Source: Scilla litardierei (Eukaryota; Streptophyta; Magnoliopsida; Asparagales; Asparagaceae). Taken from it: a stretch of 64,000 nt of DNA. The DNA is taken from contig CM061141.1 in the NCBI GenBank assembly GCA_030789695.1, forward strand, positions 323,191,938 through 323,255,937, read 5' to 3'. The notes under the pieces are model-generated. The model was not told the origin of the DNA, searched no databases, and saw only the letters and a program-made list of their open reading frames with translations. The translations under genes and the position numbers were made by a program. Of this stretch, positions 35,700 through 47,691 are shown piece by piece (the first letter of the stretch is position 1; every line of letters starts with the position of its first letter).

Positions 35700-36587
35700 T
35701 CGCTCGGCTCACTTGAAGTTAAGGGCTGCCGAGTGACGATGGAGAATGGTGCTCTAAGGGGTGACCCGATGAGCTATGATCGTGATGAAGGGGAAGTGAA
35801 AAGGCAACCTCTATTACTTGGATGGTTCGGTCGTAACTGGCACATCAGCTCTGACCCGTAAGGCCGACCGAGACGACTCGTTTCTGTGGCACATGCATGT
35901 AGGTCATATTGATGAGAAAGCTTTGCAGAAGCTGATCGAAGGAGATCATCTGAAGGGTACCAAGACCGGGAAGATTGAGTTCTACGAGCATTGTGTTTAC
36001 AGCAAACAGACATGTGCATATTTTGGGACGGACATCCATATTACAAATGGAGCACTTGACTATGTTCATATCAACTTATGAATGCCAAGTAGGTCGGTCT
36101 CATTGGTAGGTAATCACTACTTTGTATCGTTAATTGATGATTTCTCACGTATGGTTTGGGTGTTTCCTCTGAAGTCAAAAGACCAAGTTCTGAACACTTT
36201 CATATAGTGAAAGAGGCTGGTTGAGACTCAAACAAGTCGGAAAGTCAGGTGGCTCTGAAGTGACAACTGTGGAGAATATAGGTCGGACCTCTTCCAGAAG
36301 TTCTGCAGATCAGATGAGATTTCAGAGGCACTTCACCGTTAGTGGTACGCCGTAGCAGAATAGAGTAGCTGAAAGGATGAATCAGACTTTGCTGGAGAAA
36401 GCCTGGTGCATGTTGTCTACTGTCGACCTACCGAAGGATTTCTGGGTAGAAGCCATGGCGTACAAGACCTACTTGGTCAATCGGCTACCGTCCGCTGCAT
36501 TGGAAAGAAGATCTCCCATAGAGTTGTGGTCGGGAAAGCCAGTTTACGGATTTGGGGCTGTCCGAGGTACTATGCTATGAAGGAGGA
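35700..36587 (+). pseudogene. Copia integrase, broken and cut at the end
   Basis: LWHMHVGHIDEKALQKL (35884-35935) holds the first two His of the HHCC zinc domain, followed by CVYSKQT for the Cys. The catalytic-core segments NHYFVSLIDDFSRMVWVF (36112-36165, containing the DDFSR motif) and MNQTLLEKAWCML (36377 onward) follow in other frames. A stop near 36078 and others interrupt. The LTR at 36588 cuts the frame after WGCPRYYAM. Confidence 0.85.
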
Positions 36588-37970
36588 TGTTAGGCGTTTT
36601 ATATATTTGTAAACCGCAAGTGCACGGCTATCGTCGTAGCGCTAACGGGTCGTCTACAAAGAGGTTGGGTGATCGAGTACTAATTCAATCCTAAATTGTA
36701 GTTAGCTACATGGATATAATATGCTGAGTAGAGAGTAATAAATAGAATGGAAAGGCTCAAGGACATAAGTATCCCCACCATTGGATTAGGGTTAGGATCG
36801 GATTAAATTAACTAATCGTTGGATTTAGGAGACTCAGGAGAGGTCGTTTAACCTAAGGGCACTCTCCTACCCCTCACTCTCGTTGTGCATGATAGGATAT
36901 TCCCTTACATTGTTCCTATCCCCGCTCTAGCGACGCTATGATATGACTACCTAACCTATATCGATGTTGACTCTTGTCAATGCATCGATATACGTTAAGT
37001 GCATTACATCTGACAAATATCCTCGATCTTCCTCCACGCCACTCTCGTTGATTTGGATTTGGATCTATGTTAAGAGGGCTCTACTCGATGCCTGACTCTC
37101 ATCAGCCGCATCGATGGTAAAGATCAATGTAGGGATTGAAAACCCTATATTAGTCCTAACTCTCGTCAGCTGCTAATCTAATTAACCACAAGAGAGGAGG
37201 TCAATGTATAGCAACATCCTAACCTACCCCAAATCACGAATTATCCAATAATTAATCAACTATTTCATCAACCCATCACAATATCCAATGGGGTTCAACC
37301 GAAGGCCCTAGATGCAAAATCTACTCATATATCATATAGAAATACATAGATGAACAAAGAGAACAATAAGAAACAATCAAAGACATATAAAGAATAAGAA
37401 AACGTGGAATAAAGAGAGATACTTAGCTCCAATCGTGTAGAAATACAAAATATCCAAGTTACACGTGAATTCACAAAGAGAAACCAAGCCAAAAACCTAA
37501 TCTAACCTACCAAACTCCTAAAAACTAAGAAACTAAATGAAAAATGCCTACAATGGTCGGCTCCTCCCGCAAAACACGCACAAAACCCTTAAATATCCAC
37601 TTAGAAACCTTAACGGGTCGGGAAAAACCCGAACCGAAACGGCCGTTTAAAGAATTCCACGCTGTCGCGTGAAATTTTTTGCAGCGTAGCCTCGTCTTCC
37701 AGAAAATGTACAAAATCGCTCCGATCTCAGAAAAATAGAAATAAATATGCGTTGGAATCGTGACGAGACGCTCTTCGAAGGAAAAATAAAGAGAAGTGAA
37801 GATAACCACAAGGTTGTGAGCAGATATTCAGTCTTTGCAAGGCTTATGCATTTCCTTGTGGCATCTCTTCCATGCGGTCCTGTGGGGGTAGCCATACGAC
37901 CGCGTCGTTGATGTGCGTAAGATGCCCTTTGTTTCATCCTTGGGGCGACACTGCCATGTGGATGGCCACA
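36588..37970 (-). repeat. Athila-type LTR, 3' part, cut by the large minus-strand element
   Basis: On the minus strand it ends CGCCTAACA at 36588, next to broken copia integrase (putative left TSD GAGGA, 36583-36587). It is related to the 5' LTR at 5832: shared U3 motifs (GGTCG..ATGGC, GTCGCGTGAA), a TATATTTAA-like box near 37585, GGTTGAACCCCATTGG (37287-37302) and the hairpin region (36891-37177). Its U3 start lies beyond the element inserted at 37971, outside the window. Since copia lies directly on its 3' side, it is most likely a solo LTR. Confidence 0.7.
36891..37177 (-). repeat. Hairpin array, second LTR family
   Basis: Perfect stems: TATATCGATG/CATCGATATA (36957-36966, 36983-36992), TCGATGC/GCATCGA (37085-37091, 37108-37114) and GATAGGA/TCCTATC (36891-36897, 36914-36920). 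Each encloses exactly 16 nt. The loops of the first two are TTGACTCTTGTCAATG and CTGACTCTCATCAGCC, themselves self-complementary around CTCT. A unit with a 19-nt loop is ATTAG/CTAAT (37149-37153, 37173-37177). The CTCTCGT core is shared with the first family. Confidence 0.7.
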
Positions 37971-39479
37971 TGATCGCGCCCGGATATACACCCGGAAAAC
38001 GACTGTAGTTTTACCGCAAGCGCACGGCGTAGTGGCGAGCGGGTATCGAACACAGGGAGGACAATTGACAGTATCCTACTTTAATCACCTATCTATCAAA
38101 GGAATAAGAATAGGTTTGATGGCAGTGTCACAATAGTTCAAATAGCAAATAGATATCAATATAATAAAAGCGTATAGGGATAGGTGTAGGAGAATATATG
38201 CCCATAAGGCATTTATCCATAAGTATACGTATTGTTCATACCGTATATGGTACCTATTACTCTAAGTATAAAACGTTCGTATTAATATACTTAGATAATA
38301 TCCATAGACTTATAGTTAGGTCCTTACGTATCTAGATGAGATCTCGATTATGAGTAAGTAAGTGACCGAATAGAAACGTAAGTCTTAAACGGTTCATGGT
38401 CATAGATGTGTCGAGAACTGGATATCGACACATCGGATAGACCATTGTGTCTTAGTCTTACCTTAGGATAATGATGATCTCATAGTCATTCGACTTGGTG
38501 AAGTCAGAGACGAGACACAGGTGCTCATTAGAGAATGAGTTCACTGAACGACCACATAAGAGTTATTAAATGGTTGACTTTAACTGAACTGTCTTTAATA
38601 ACTCTAGGGTGATGATGGGTTAGCTGGTCCTTATGACCTGAAGTCATTTGTACAAACCTGTGAGTGAACGGTGTAGCTTAGACCTATGATCTAGCTTCGA
38701 GGCTAGGCCCGCTGAAAGATCTTAGGTTGAGCTGCACCCGAAGCTCTAGAGGCGAGTAGATGACTTAGATGGGATTCGTCACTTCCGTTAAAGGGAAGTT
38801 AGTGTTACAGGCTCAGTACGGTCTTTATGTTAATCCTCGGTCGGGGTGCGTTGTAAGAAGTACAACGTGTATACAATAAAGACCGCCGTATACTGACCAA
38901 TGTTGTCTAATAGGGTTGACAGTAAACCATACCCTAGGCCAACAAAGAACACAGTCTTGACGAAGGGACTATGGCTAACGGAGTTCGTCACTAACACAAC
39001 CAATACAAACCTAATGATGCTTTTGTCAAAGGGTCGATCACGTTATGATGATTCTGAAACAGGGACGACAGCTACTGCTCGTCGTGACCGTCGTCTAGGG
39101 GTTCCGAGCCCCAACCTGTAGTAAGGTAAGGCTAGAGGGTCTCACACCGAGTAGTGTTCGTGTTTTAGTAATAGGAAGATAGAATAGAGAGAGATATCAT
39201 TTGATGATATTCACAAAGCTTGTTATGAAAGTTAGTCGCAATAGCAATAGGGACAAACATTGCATTTGATGCAAACTATGATTAAACATGTCGTAAATTG
39301 TTTACGACAAATTTAGAAGGAACAAATATATTGGAAGGGGTTACCTGGATGACGGGATCGTCTCGGTCTAAACACAGGTTCAAACCGTGTCCAAATAGGA
39401 GCTCAAACGAGCCCGGAAACGCGAAAACAGTCCAAGGCGAAGTGGGTTAGACCCACTGGGCTAATAAGCCCATAGGCAA

Positions 39480-39600
39480 AGGCAAACGGGCGCGGCCCGC
39501 TGCGGCAGCGGGCGGGCGCCCGCTGCCCAGCGGGCGTGCGGCCCGCCTTTGCCCCCCCTGGGTGGGCGCGCCCGCTAAGCTTAGCAGGCGCGCCCGCAAC
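39480..39600 (+). promoter_or_regulatory. GC-rich inverted-repeat cluster in U3
   Basis: Repeated GCCCGCTG and CAGCGGGC words and GGCGCGCCCGC lie about 330 bp upstream of the TATA box. The reverse copy of this LTR has a longer cluster (48625-48850), so the array length varies. Confidence 0.65.
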
Positions 39601-39923
39601 TTAAGTCAATTTAGGGGTTTTTGAAACCCCAAATGACGGCTACGAAAATCGATTGATTGCCCAACTTTGGGCAATTGTTTGAGGGGTCAAATGAAGTCGA
39701 AATTCGTCGCCGTCGGTTCCTACGAGTTCACCATTCGAAGCCCTTCAGATTGATAGCTTGTTTGGTGTCTAAAGTTTAATGTGCAAAGAGAATTAATTAG
39801 TTAAAGTTTGCTTTTATTAAAAGCTCACTTAAACCTGAAATTAAGCCAAATTAGCTTAATTGGTTTTTCTCCCATTTTGCAAAGTCCCACATTGCTCGTA
39901 ATGAGAGAGTGAGTGCCGACTCC

Positions 39924-39935
39924 CTATATAAATAG
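39924..39935 (+). promoter_or_regulatory. TATA box of the solo LTR
   Basis: CTATATAAATAG, followed by a pyrimidine-rich stretch. The reverse copy has the same box at 48291-48302. Confidence 0.75.
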
Positions 39936-40071
39936 GGGTGCACTCTCTTTGTTGAAAAACACACCAAGTCACTGATTGAGTAGCTCCCGACTTTTAGAGC
40001 AAGCTCGATCGGCGACTAAATTATTCTCTCTCTCTCTCTCTTCCTGTTCTCCGGAGTAGTCCTAGCAAGAC

Positions 40072-43000
40072 TGTAACGCCCCGCTTCCCAAAAGACACCG
40101 AAAGCGAGAATGTTACACGGCCCGCTTGAACTGGAGCGGTGAAGCTCGAGTTCAATAAGCGTCTGTGATAAAAACACAGAAAAGGGTCTTTGCATTTGCG
40201 TATCAGAACAACCAGAAAACATTTCATTAAATTAAATGGGCACTTCCAGAATTGTTCGTACAGAAAATAAAACAACAGGGCCTCAGCATGGCCAAAGGAA
40301 ACTACAACCAAACACTAATCCTACTACAAGGAACTAAACTAAAACTCAAAGCAATGACGGAAAAGAGACTCTAGTCTTCTGCAGAAAACGTCTCGACGTC
40401 TTCGACAACTCTGGCTCTCCAAGTCAGGTGGTACTCAAGCTCTGAACCTGACATACATCCACAAACATGAATGTATGTCAGCTAGGGGTCTGCAAGAAAG
40501 AGTTAGCATCCCAAGGCGAAGTATATAACAAGTATAAGAAATTTAGAAGCATCATTAAATTGAAAAGAATCGACTGCAGCAATTAACATTTAATATTTCG
40601 GAGCAGGAAGAAACAATCCTAGCATGCAATTCTAGTCGATGGCAAGTTTAAAGTTAGATTCTCTGAGTTCGTTAGCATTTCAATATTCACGATGACCAAG
40701 TTAGCGTTACAATGACCATGTCAAGAATTCACATCTAATCTAGGGTTCTCGCCTTTAGGTCGTGATGAGAAGGTCGTTCCTCTCACGGGGGCTTACCGTG
40801 ATTGACACTAACCCACCGCGTCGGGTGGTGCTCTTGAGGAGAGTACCTTTCATACGCCCAGTGGCCGCTCAACCCTAACCCCACCCAAAAGTTTTTCCGG
40901 AACACGAGCCGGCCTAGTCGACTCACACGACATCACGATATCACGATACCGCCTTCGAGGCGCACGATTTCACGATGTCCATATTGTTGATCATGTCAAG
41001 ACTCACTGAATTTCATTGTTGACAATATTAAAGTTTTATGGTGACAGTTCTACAAAGCGGAAACGGGTCGAACGACCGTTTCCGTAATTTCAAATAATGA
41101 CGATTTTGTCCTTTTTGTTCAACTTGCTACAGAAACAATTTCTTTCTCTAGTTGTTTAAATTGGGGATATATCGTATGATATACCGTTGGATCCCAATTT
41201 TCGTCCTAGTCATTATGGTGTCAGTTTTGTACGTCATTTCACTTCTAAATTTTGAGTTACACAGCAAAACAGGAAGGCGGCGTAAACGTGCCGAAACTTC
41301 TAAAAATCATAACAAATTATATACTTGCCTGATTTTGACGTTCTTGGTGTCGTTGGAATCGTCTCGACGAGTACTACACCGTGGAGGGTTTGGTTCGCTG
41401 TTTTGGCAGAGTATAAAATCAGAATTAGCATTTTTCAGTTCAGGTCAGATTTCAAAAAGCCCCTACGACGTCTAATCAACATGTTTTATTAGGTTCTCTG
41501 CCCTGGGGTGTTCATATCATATATACTGCATACTTTTATTTATAACTAACCTAAATATAACACTAACCAACTGTTACAATATAAGAGTTATTGTTTATAT
41601 ACTAAAAGTTATATAAGATACCATTTATAAAAAGCATTCCGTGGATCAACTAACTTAGTTACATGCTAAACTAGTCATATTAATACAAGTTATACATTAC
41701 TATTTAACAACTGCCAGTATACTAACATATCATATGAGTTACATAACTTGCATGATTATAAAGCTAATTATAATAGCTGTATGTTCTTGCGGGGACTGTT
41801 CCAAATTTTAAGCTCTATATAAACTATATTAACATTCACCTAATATTCACCTACTGTGAACTAACTTATACTAATGCATTAGCTATGCAACAATGAAAGC
41901 ACTCGGGACTCACCATTGAGGGTTCTGTTCATTGCTAGCAGAGGACAACGGTGACAGGGCAGCGGAGATGGCAACGAAGGGGTGCATGCCGGCAGTGTGG
42001 TCTTCCGGCGAGGGGGAGAGATCGACGGGAAGAGGGTTTAGCCGTCGGAGAGGCCTGGGCGGTAGGCGGATCTCGCGACGGCGTGCAGCTGCCGTGGGTC
42101 TCTCTCGCAGGTGGAGGTGACAAGCGGCGGCGGCGGCGCTCTCGGGGGTGGACGCGCGGCGAGGTCGCTGGGTGCTCGCGAGCGGGAGGAGGGGTCTGCG
42201 GGCTGAGATGCTGGCCGCCGGAGTGCTTGGGTAGGGCGCGGATCTGTGCGAGGCTGCGGGGGCTGCTGGTCGGCGATCTGCACGTGGCTGGCCGCGTGCT
42301 ATCTCCGGTGACCCGTGTGTGGGCGAGGGAGAGAGGATGGCCGTTGTGGTTTCAGTTGCGTGGATGGAGGGTAGGTGAGGCCGTGGGGGTTGAGGAGAGG
42401 AGAGGGAAGCTTGCGTGGGGGGAGTCGGCCTGGGTTGCTGCGGCTTTGAAGAGGAGAAGCAGGCGGCTGAGGGTTGATGGCTTAGGGTTTAGACTAGGGT
42501 TAGAGTTTATAAGGAGATAGTTGCGGCTGTGGGTAGGGAGTTAGGCCTCTAGGGTTTTGGAGTGAAAGTAGGCTGCGGGTTGGGTTGTACAGCCTAGGGG
42601 TTTTTAGTATAGAAATATAGGGTTTTATAATATATACATTGGTGTAGGGGCTGTGTGTGTGACAGGCCTAGGTTAGACTTAGGTTTATTTCATGTTGTTT
42701 CTTTTTTTTGTGGTGTGTGCTGTGCGTGAGTGATATAGGTTAGGCTGCGGTTTTGGGTTGTGTAGAGTTTGTGTAGATTAGTTGTAGAGAGCCTAAGGTG
42801 ATGTTTGTATACCAATAGGGTGATGGTTTTGGAGAGACAGCACATGAGTAGGTTTTCTAGGGTCTCATCCTATAAGAATATTGGTGTATGGTGCTTGAAG
42901 ATTATAAGCCTTAGGATTTGTATCATGGGGCTCACATGAACAGTCTGAGGATTGATAGGAGGGTTAGCCGTAGGAACAGAAAGCCTAGGTTCCTATTTAA

Positions 43001-43447
43001 TTAACAGGGTTTTGTTTGTAAAAGGAAAAATAGAATGGAGTAGGCTGAGTGCTTTAGCCTAAGGGTTTACATTTCATTGTTAGGCCTAGTCTACAAACGT
43101 GAGTGCACATCTATATAAGGAAGGGTTTGAGTGAAATAATTAGATTAATGGTGGTAATGGGAGAAATCAAGGCTAATTAAATTGTTTAATGGGTTTATAA
43201 ATGGTAGGTTGAAATTCGAATTTTAAAAGATATGAAATTAATATAATAAAAGATAATTAACTAAATAATAATAATAATAAGGATAAAATGAGAAAAATTT
43301 AACTAAATAGTTCAAATATAATGATAGCCATCCAATAGTATGAAAAGCAGGCACGTGCACAGGGACGGATACGCTTAATACGGATACGGACGAAAAATTA
43401 CACTAGATAAAAACAGATAATATCATCGATAAATACCGGTCGTTACA
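40072..43447 (-). repeat. 3' LTR of the young LARD
   Basis: In sense it runs from 43447 (TGTAACGACCGG) to 40072. It carries GTGCGTGAGT on the plus strand (42722-42731), i.e. the ACTCACGCAC box in sense, followed in sense by a GC-rich core (42520-41932). The tail contains CACAGACGCTTATTG. The frames through the core are compositional. Confidence 0.92.
41932..42731 (-). promoter_or_regulatory. ACTCACGCAC box and GC-rich core of the LARD LTR
   Basis: The box is exact at 42722-42731 on the minus strand. The core (41932-42520) holds long frames on both strands, including one of 189 codons on the plus strand, which is antisense to the LTR. It resembles no protein I know. The same block lies at 50555-51360 in the other LTR. 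Confidence 0.5.
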
Positions 43448-43461
43448 TCCTACCCACCTTA
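43448..43461 (-). other. Polypurine tract of the young LARD
   Basis: The minus strand reads TAAGGTGGGTAGGA right before the LTR start TGTAACGACC, as at 18549-18561 in the other LARD. Confidence 0.85.
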
Positions 43462-46236
43462 AAGAAAATTCCACCCTCGGAATTCCTAATAATCACTGAC
43501 CAGGGGACAGATAGGGGTATCACTCTCTTGTCCCATCTTCTGATGCCTATACACCATAAACAACCACCAGGACATATCCAAATAGTATTTCTACTATTCG
43601 TAATGTCGCCAAATGTACCACCACATATATATATATATCTTATACACCCACAATCTATAGTGATATAGTACCACATGTCACTTAAACATACCATTAATGC
43701 AAAATACAATCATTCTTTGTCAATTAATATTCCAATCGTACGATCACTTTTACATACCACGTATTACCATATATACATAATAATATATATCACTATACGT
43801 ATATACATGCACGTAATACCTTACACCATACACAGATTTATATAAGCCCTACTCATAGCACTAGGGTCATCGTAATCTACCCACCTTAAGATCAAGTTCG
43901 TCCTTAGACTTGCTTATATAGGCCGACAGAGGGGTGAGCGGACTTAGACACTCAGGTCATTCTATCCCAGTCATACATACACTATAATGAAACAATATAC
44001 ATTCATATGCCTACACTTACTCATATATCACACAATTTCAATTACATATACATACGTTCATATATACACATACTTACATTACGACACGCCTATCTCATAT
44101 CCATATAGAACATATGTACACACACCGGCATACACAACCACGGTAATCTACATAGGATAACTATACTATTTCATACATCCACATATACGTAATCAAAACA
44201 TACAGATATGCATACCTCCTGGTATACACATGCTCACACATCATCCCGTAGGGGTAACATTATAATCTTACACATAAAATACACTTATTCATACAATATA
44301 TTTTTATATACACACCTATAACTAACCACATACATATATACGCACTAGTACACGCCAGACGTTCTAACATATAAATCACACAATAAACCTGCACACCAAA
44401 TATACGTACACATATTATCATAACACCTAACATGTACATCATGTACTAGCATACAATTACAACCATTAACCAGTACGGCTAAGGTATATACATGTCTCGT
44501 AACTAGCCAATACTAAATCTAACACGCACAGATATTCTTATAGTGATATAGCTAATCACTCGCCTAAATACAAATATAACACTTACTACTCTACACTCGC
44601 CTATATACATATATATCACAAATTACGGTACATGCACATATGACACGATAGACAATCACTCCATAACAATATCCTAAGGGTAAGCACACTCATACATGGG
44701 TGGTATATAGAGTTTAGCATACGCTGGTCCACAGTCACTATCTATATACATGCACCCCAACACCACAATCAGGCTAATGGTCCCACTATACTTAAACTAA
44801 AGCTGACATAAGGAAAGATAAGCTCTAATGTGATAACTAAGCAAGGTGCAAGAATGAGGCAACGAGTTAATGTTGTGATGGACGGTTTCGAATGTGACAT
44901 GGGTAAGAGGTTAGCTGGTTGGGTCACATAAGATATTTATGAATAATTGAAGCAAGAAGATAAGGATATGTGTAAAATAACATCGTAAAATTGTGAACAT
45001 ACGGAATAAGTTAAAATGTGAAATATGATTAGTCAAATAATTGGTGAGGAGTAATACGGTCATAGTGAGGTGGTACTTGTTTTGCAAGTGGAAATGGTTT
45101 TTTTTAAAAAGTGAAGGCAATGATTTTTTTTTGAAACTGACACACAAGGTTTTGAAGTTCTTATTTAACTTAGTAAGGTATATATATATATATATATATT
45201 GTTTTTTTTAAAAAAAACTATATAGGAATGACTGTTTTTGAAATATGTTGGTAAGAAAAGATGGTATTTTGAACTAGCAAAAATAGAAATAAAGTTTAAA
45301 AGGAAGTTCTTTGCATGAGAAAAATAGAGTGGCTACACGAGGGTATGCGAAATAGAAGTGCGAGAGATGAATGTCAGGAAATCGTTATAAGATAGTAATT
45401 AAAAATTACGTCAGAAAAGTTTCATATCAAGATTGGGTTCAAGTCAACTGAAGTGTAGAGAATCTAGTAAAAGTTTTTTTTTTCGAAAGAATTTTAAACT
45501 TAGCGAAGAATTCAATAAATGAAATATCGAAAATATCTTTTTAGAAGGAGGGGTTCAAGGTAAAAAAATGGCGGATATGAAGAGTTTACGTGAATCGAGG
45601 ACAAGAATCAGGTTCGACGATTGAAGCGTAAGGACGACTAAGAAGTAACTCTGTGAATACGCTATGGCGGCTTTCTACGATCATTAACATGGAAGTGTAA
45701 TGATTATAAAATAGTAAAATCAGGGGGAAATAATCATTGGGTCGACTAAGGTTTAGCACTAAGGTTCGTCAAAGAACTAGACTGTGTTAGGGAAGCCGAT
45801 GTGATGGTTTGTTGAGGGTCGAGGGCAAGATCTTATCTATAGGTCTGGAATATTCCACGCTTTGAAATCTACTCATTGCAGACGTCTCAGGCTTGACTTG
45901 CACGGTGACGATCGCTACGTCCGGTTGGGCCCTAGATTCGATAAACCTAAGCGAATGATTAACGAAACTCGAAAGTTTAATAAGGTTAGAGCTAGATGAT
46001 CAATCGACAGGTTGACTCCTAAGATGATAATACTAAGTCATGGCACGGGTGTCTAACTAACGAGCACAAGCGTCTATCTATTCTTATCATCATGGTGTCG
46101 GTTTCCTATCGTGCTGAGACAAGATATTCGAATAATTTCACGTACGAACTATTCTGGATATTTTTGGCTAATGAAAAATGTTCTAATTGTTCTGAACTTG
46201 GCAGTTGCATGACCTGCATGGGCCACCACTAAAACC
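43448..46236 (-). other. Non-coding internal domain of the young LARD
   Basis: In sense it opens at 46236 with GGTTTTAGTGGTGGCCCATG, almost the same as the start of the other LARD interior. Next to it, CGCTTAGG..GGGCCCAACCGGACG (45957-45911), CACCCATGTATGAGTGTGCT (44702-44683) and the block at 44232-44211 are collinear with the other LARD. A second polypurine-like tract, CTTAAGGTGGGTAGA, is at 43890-43876. 43700-44700 is rich in ACAC and ATAT words. No frame resembles gag or pol. Confidence 0.8.
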
Positions 46237-47691
46237 TGTAACGCCCCGCTTCCCAAAAGACACCGGAAGTGAGAACGTTACACGGCCCGCTTGAACTGGA
46301 GCGGTGAAGCTCGAGTTCAATAAGCATCTGTGATAAAAACACAGAAAAGGGTCTTTGCATTTGCGTATCAGAACAACCAGAAAACATTTCATTAAATTAA
46401 ATGGGCACTTCCAGAATTGTTCGTACAGAAAATAAAACAACGGGGCCTCAGCATGGCCAAAGGAAACTACAACCAAACACTAATCCTACTACAAGGAACT
46501 AAACTAAAACTCAAAGCAATGACGAAAAAGAGACTCTAGTCTTCTGCAGAAAACGTCTCGACGTCTTCGACAACTCTGGCTCTCCAAGTCAGGTGGTACT
46601 CAAGCTCTGAACCTGACATACATCCACAAACATGAATGTATGTCAGCTAGGGGTCTGCAAGAAAGAGTTAGCATCCCAAGGTGAAGTATATAACAAGTAT
46701 ATGAAATTTACAAGCATCATTAAATTGAAAAGAAACGACTGCAGCAATTAACATTTAATATTTCGGAGCAGGAAGAAACAATCCTAGCATGCAGTTCTAG
46801 TCGATGGCAAGTTTAAAGTTAGATTCTCTGAGTTCGTTAGCATTTCAATATTCACGATGACCAAGTTAGCGTTACAATGACCATGTCAAGAATTCACATC
46901 TAATCTAGGGTTCTCGCCTTTAGGTCGTGATGAGAAGGTCGTTCCTCTCACGGGGGCTTACCGTGATTGACACTAACCCACCGCGTCGGGTGGTGCTCTT
47001 GAGGAGAGTACCTTTCATACGCCCAGTGGCCGCTTAACCCTAACCCCACCCAAAAGTTTTGCCGGAACACGAGCCGGCCTAGTCGACTCACACGACATCA
47101 CGATATCACGATACCGCCTTCGAGGCGCACGATTTCACGATGTCCATATTGTTGATCATGTCAAGACTCACTGAATTTCATTGTTGACAATATTAAAGTT
47201 TTATGGTGACAGTTCTACAAAGCAGAAACGGGTCGAACGACCGTTTCCGTAATTTCAAATAATGACGATTTTTTCCTTTTTGTTCAACTTGCTACAGAAA
47301 CAATTTCTTTCTCTAGTTGTTTAAATTGGGGATATATCGTATGATATACCGTTGGATCCCAATTTTTGTCCTAGTCATTATGGTGTCAGTTTTGTACGTC
47401 ATTTCACTTCTAAATTTTGAGTTACACATCAAAACAGGAAGGCGGCGTAAACGTGCCGAAACTTCTAAAAATCATAACAAATTATATACTTGCCTGATTT
47501 TGACGTTCTTGGTGTCGTTGGAATCGTCTCGACGAGTACTATGCCGTGGAGGGTTTGGTTCGCTGTTTTGGCAGAGTATAAAATCAGAATTAGCATTTTT
47601 CAGTTCAGGTCAGATTTCAAAAAGCCCCTACGACGTCTAATCAACATGTTTTATTAGGTTCTCTGCCCTGGGGGTGTTCATATCATATATA

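Larger units (their letters stand above)
30946..36587 (+). mobile_element. Copia (Ty1) retrotransposon, degenerate, nested
   Basis: Order: LTR (30946-31671), Met-tRNA-type primer site (31675), gag, zinc knuckle, protease, integrase. A solo LTR (32469-35312) splits gag from the zinc knuckle. Integrase is cut at 36587 by an Athila-type LTR, beyond which the rest of the copia (RT, RNase H, 3' LTR) would lie outside the window. Stops in every domain show it is dead. Confidence 0.87.

Noticed and set aside
30500..36587. One single copia element including the minus-strand integrase fragment
   Set aside because: The fragment at 30500-30943 is on the opposite strand and older, and duplicates an integrase region that the plus-strand element has itself.
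37092..37107. CTGATGAGAGTCAG (minus strand) as a hammerhead ribozyme core
   Set aside because: It has the CUGAUGAG word by chance in a loop. The GAAA and cleavage-site parts are missing, and sister units read TTGACAAG or CTGACGAG.
41951..42520. 189-codon plus-strand open frame (and its copies near 50561-51149)
   Set aside because: It lies in the GC-rich core of an LTR, antisense to the element, with frames open on both strands. Arg/Gly-rich text of this kind follows from base composition, and no domain is recognisable.
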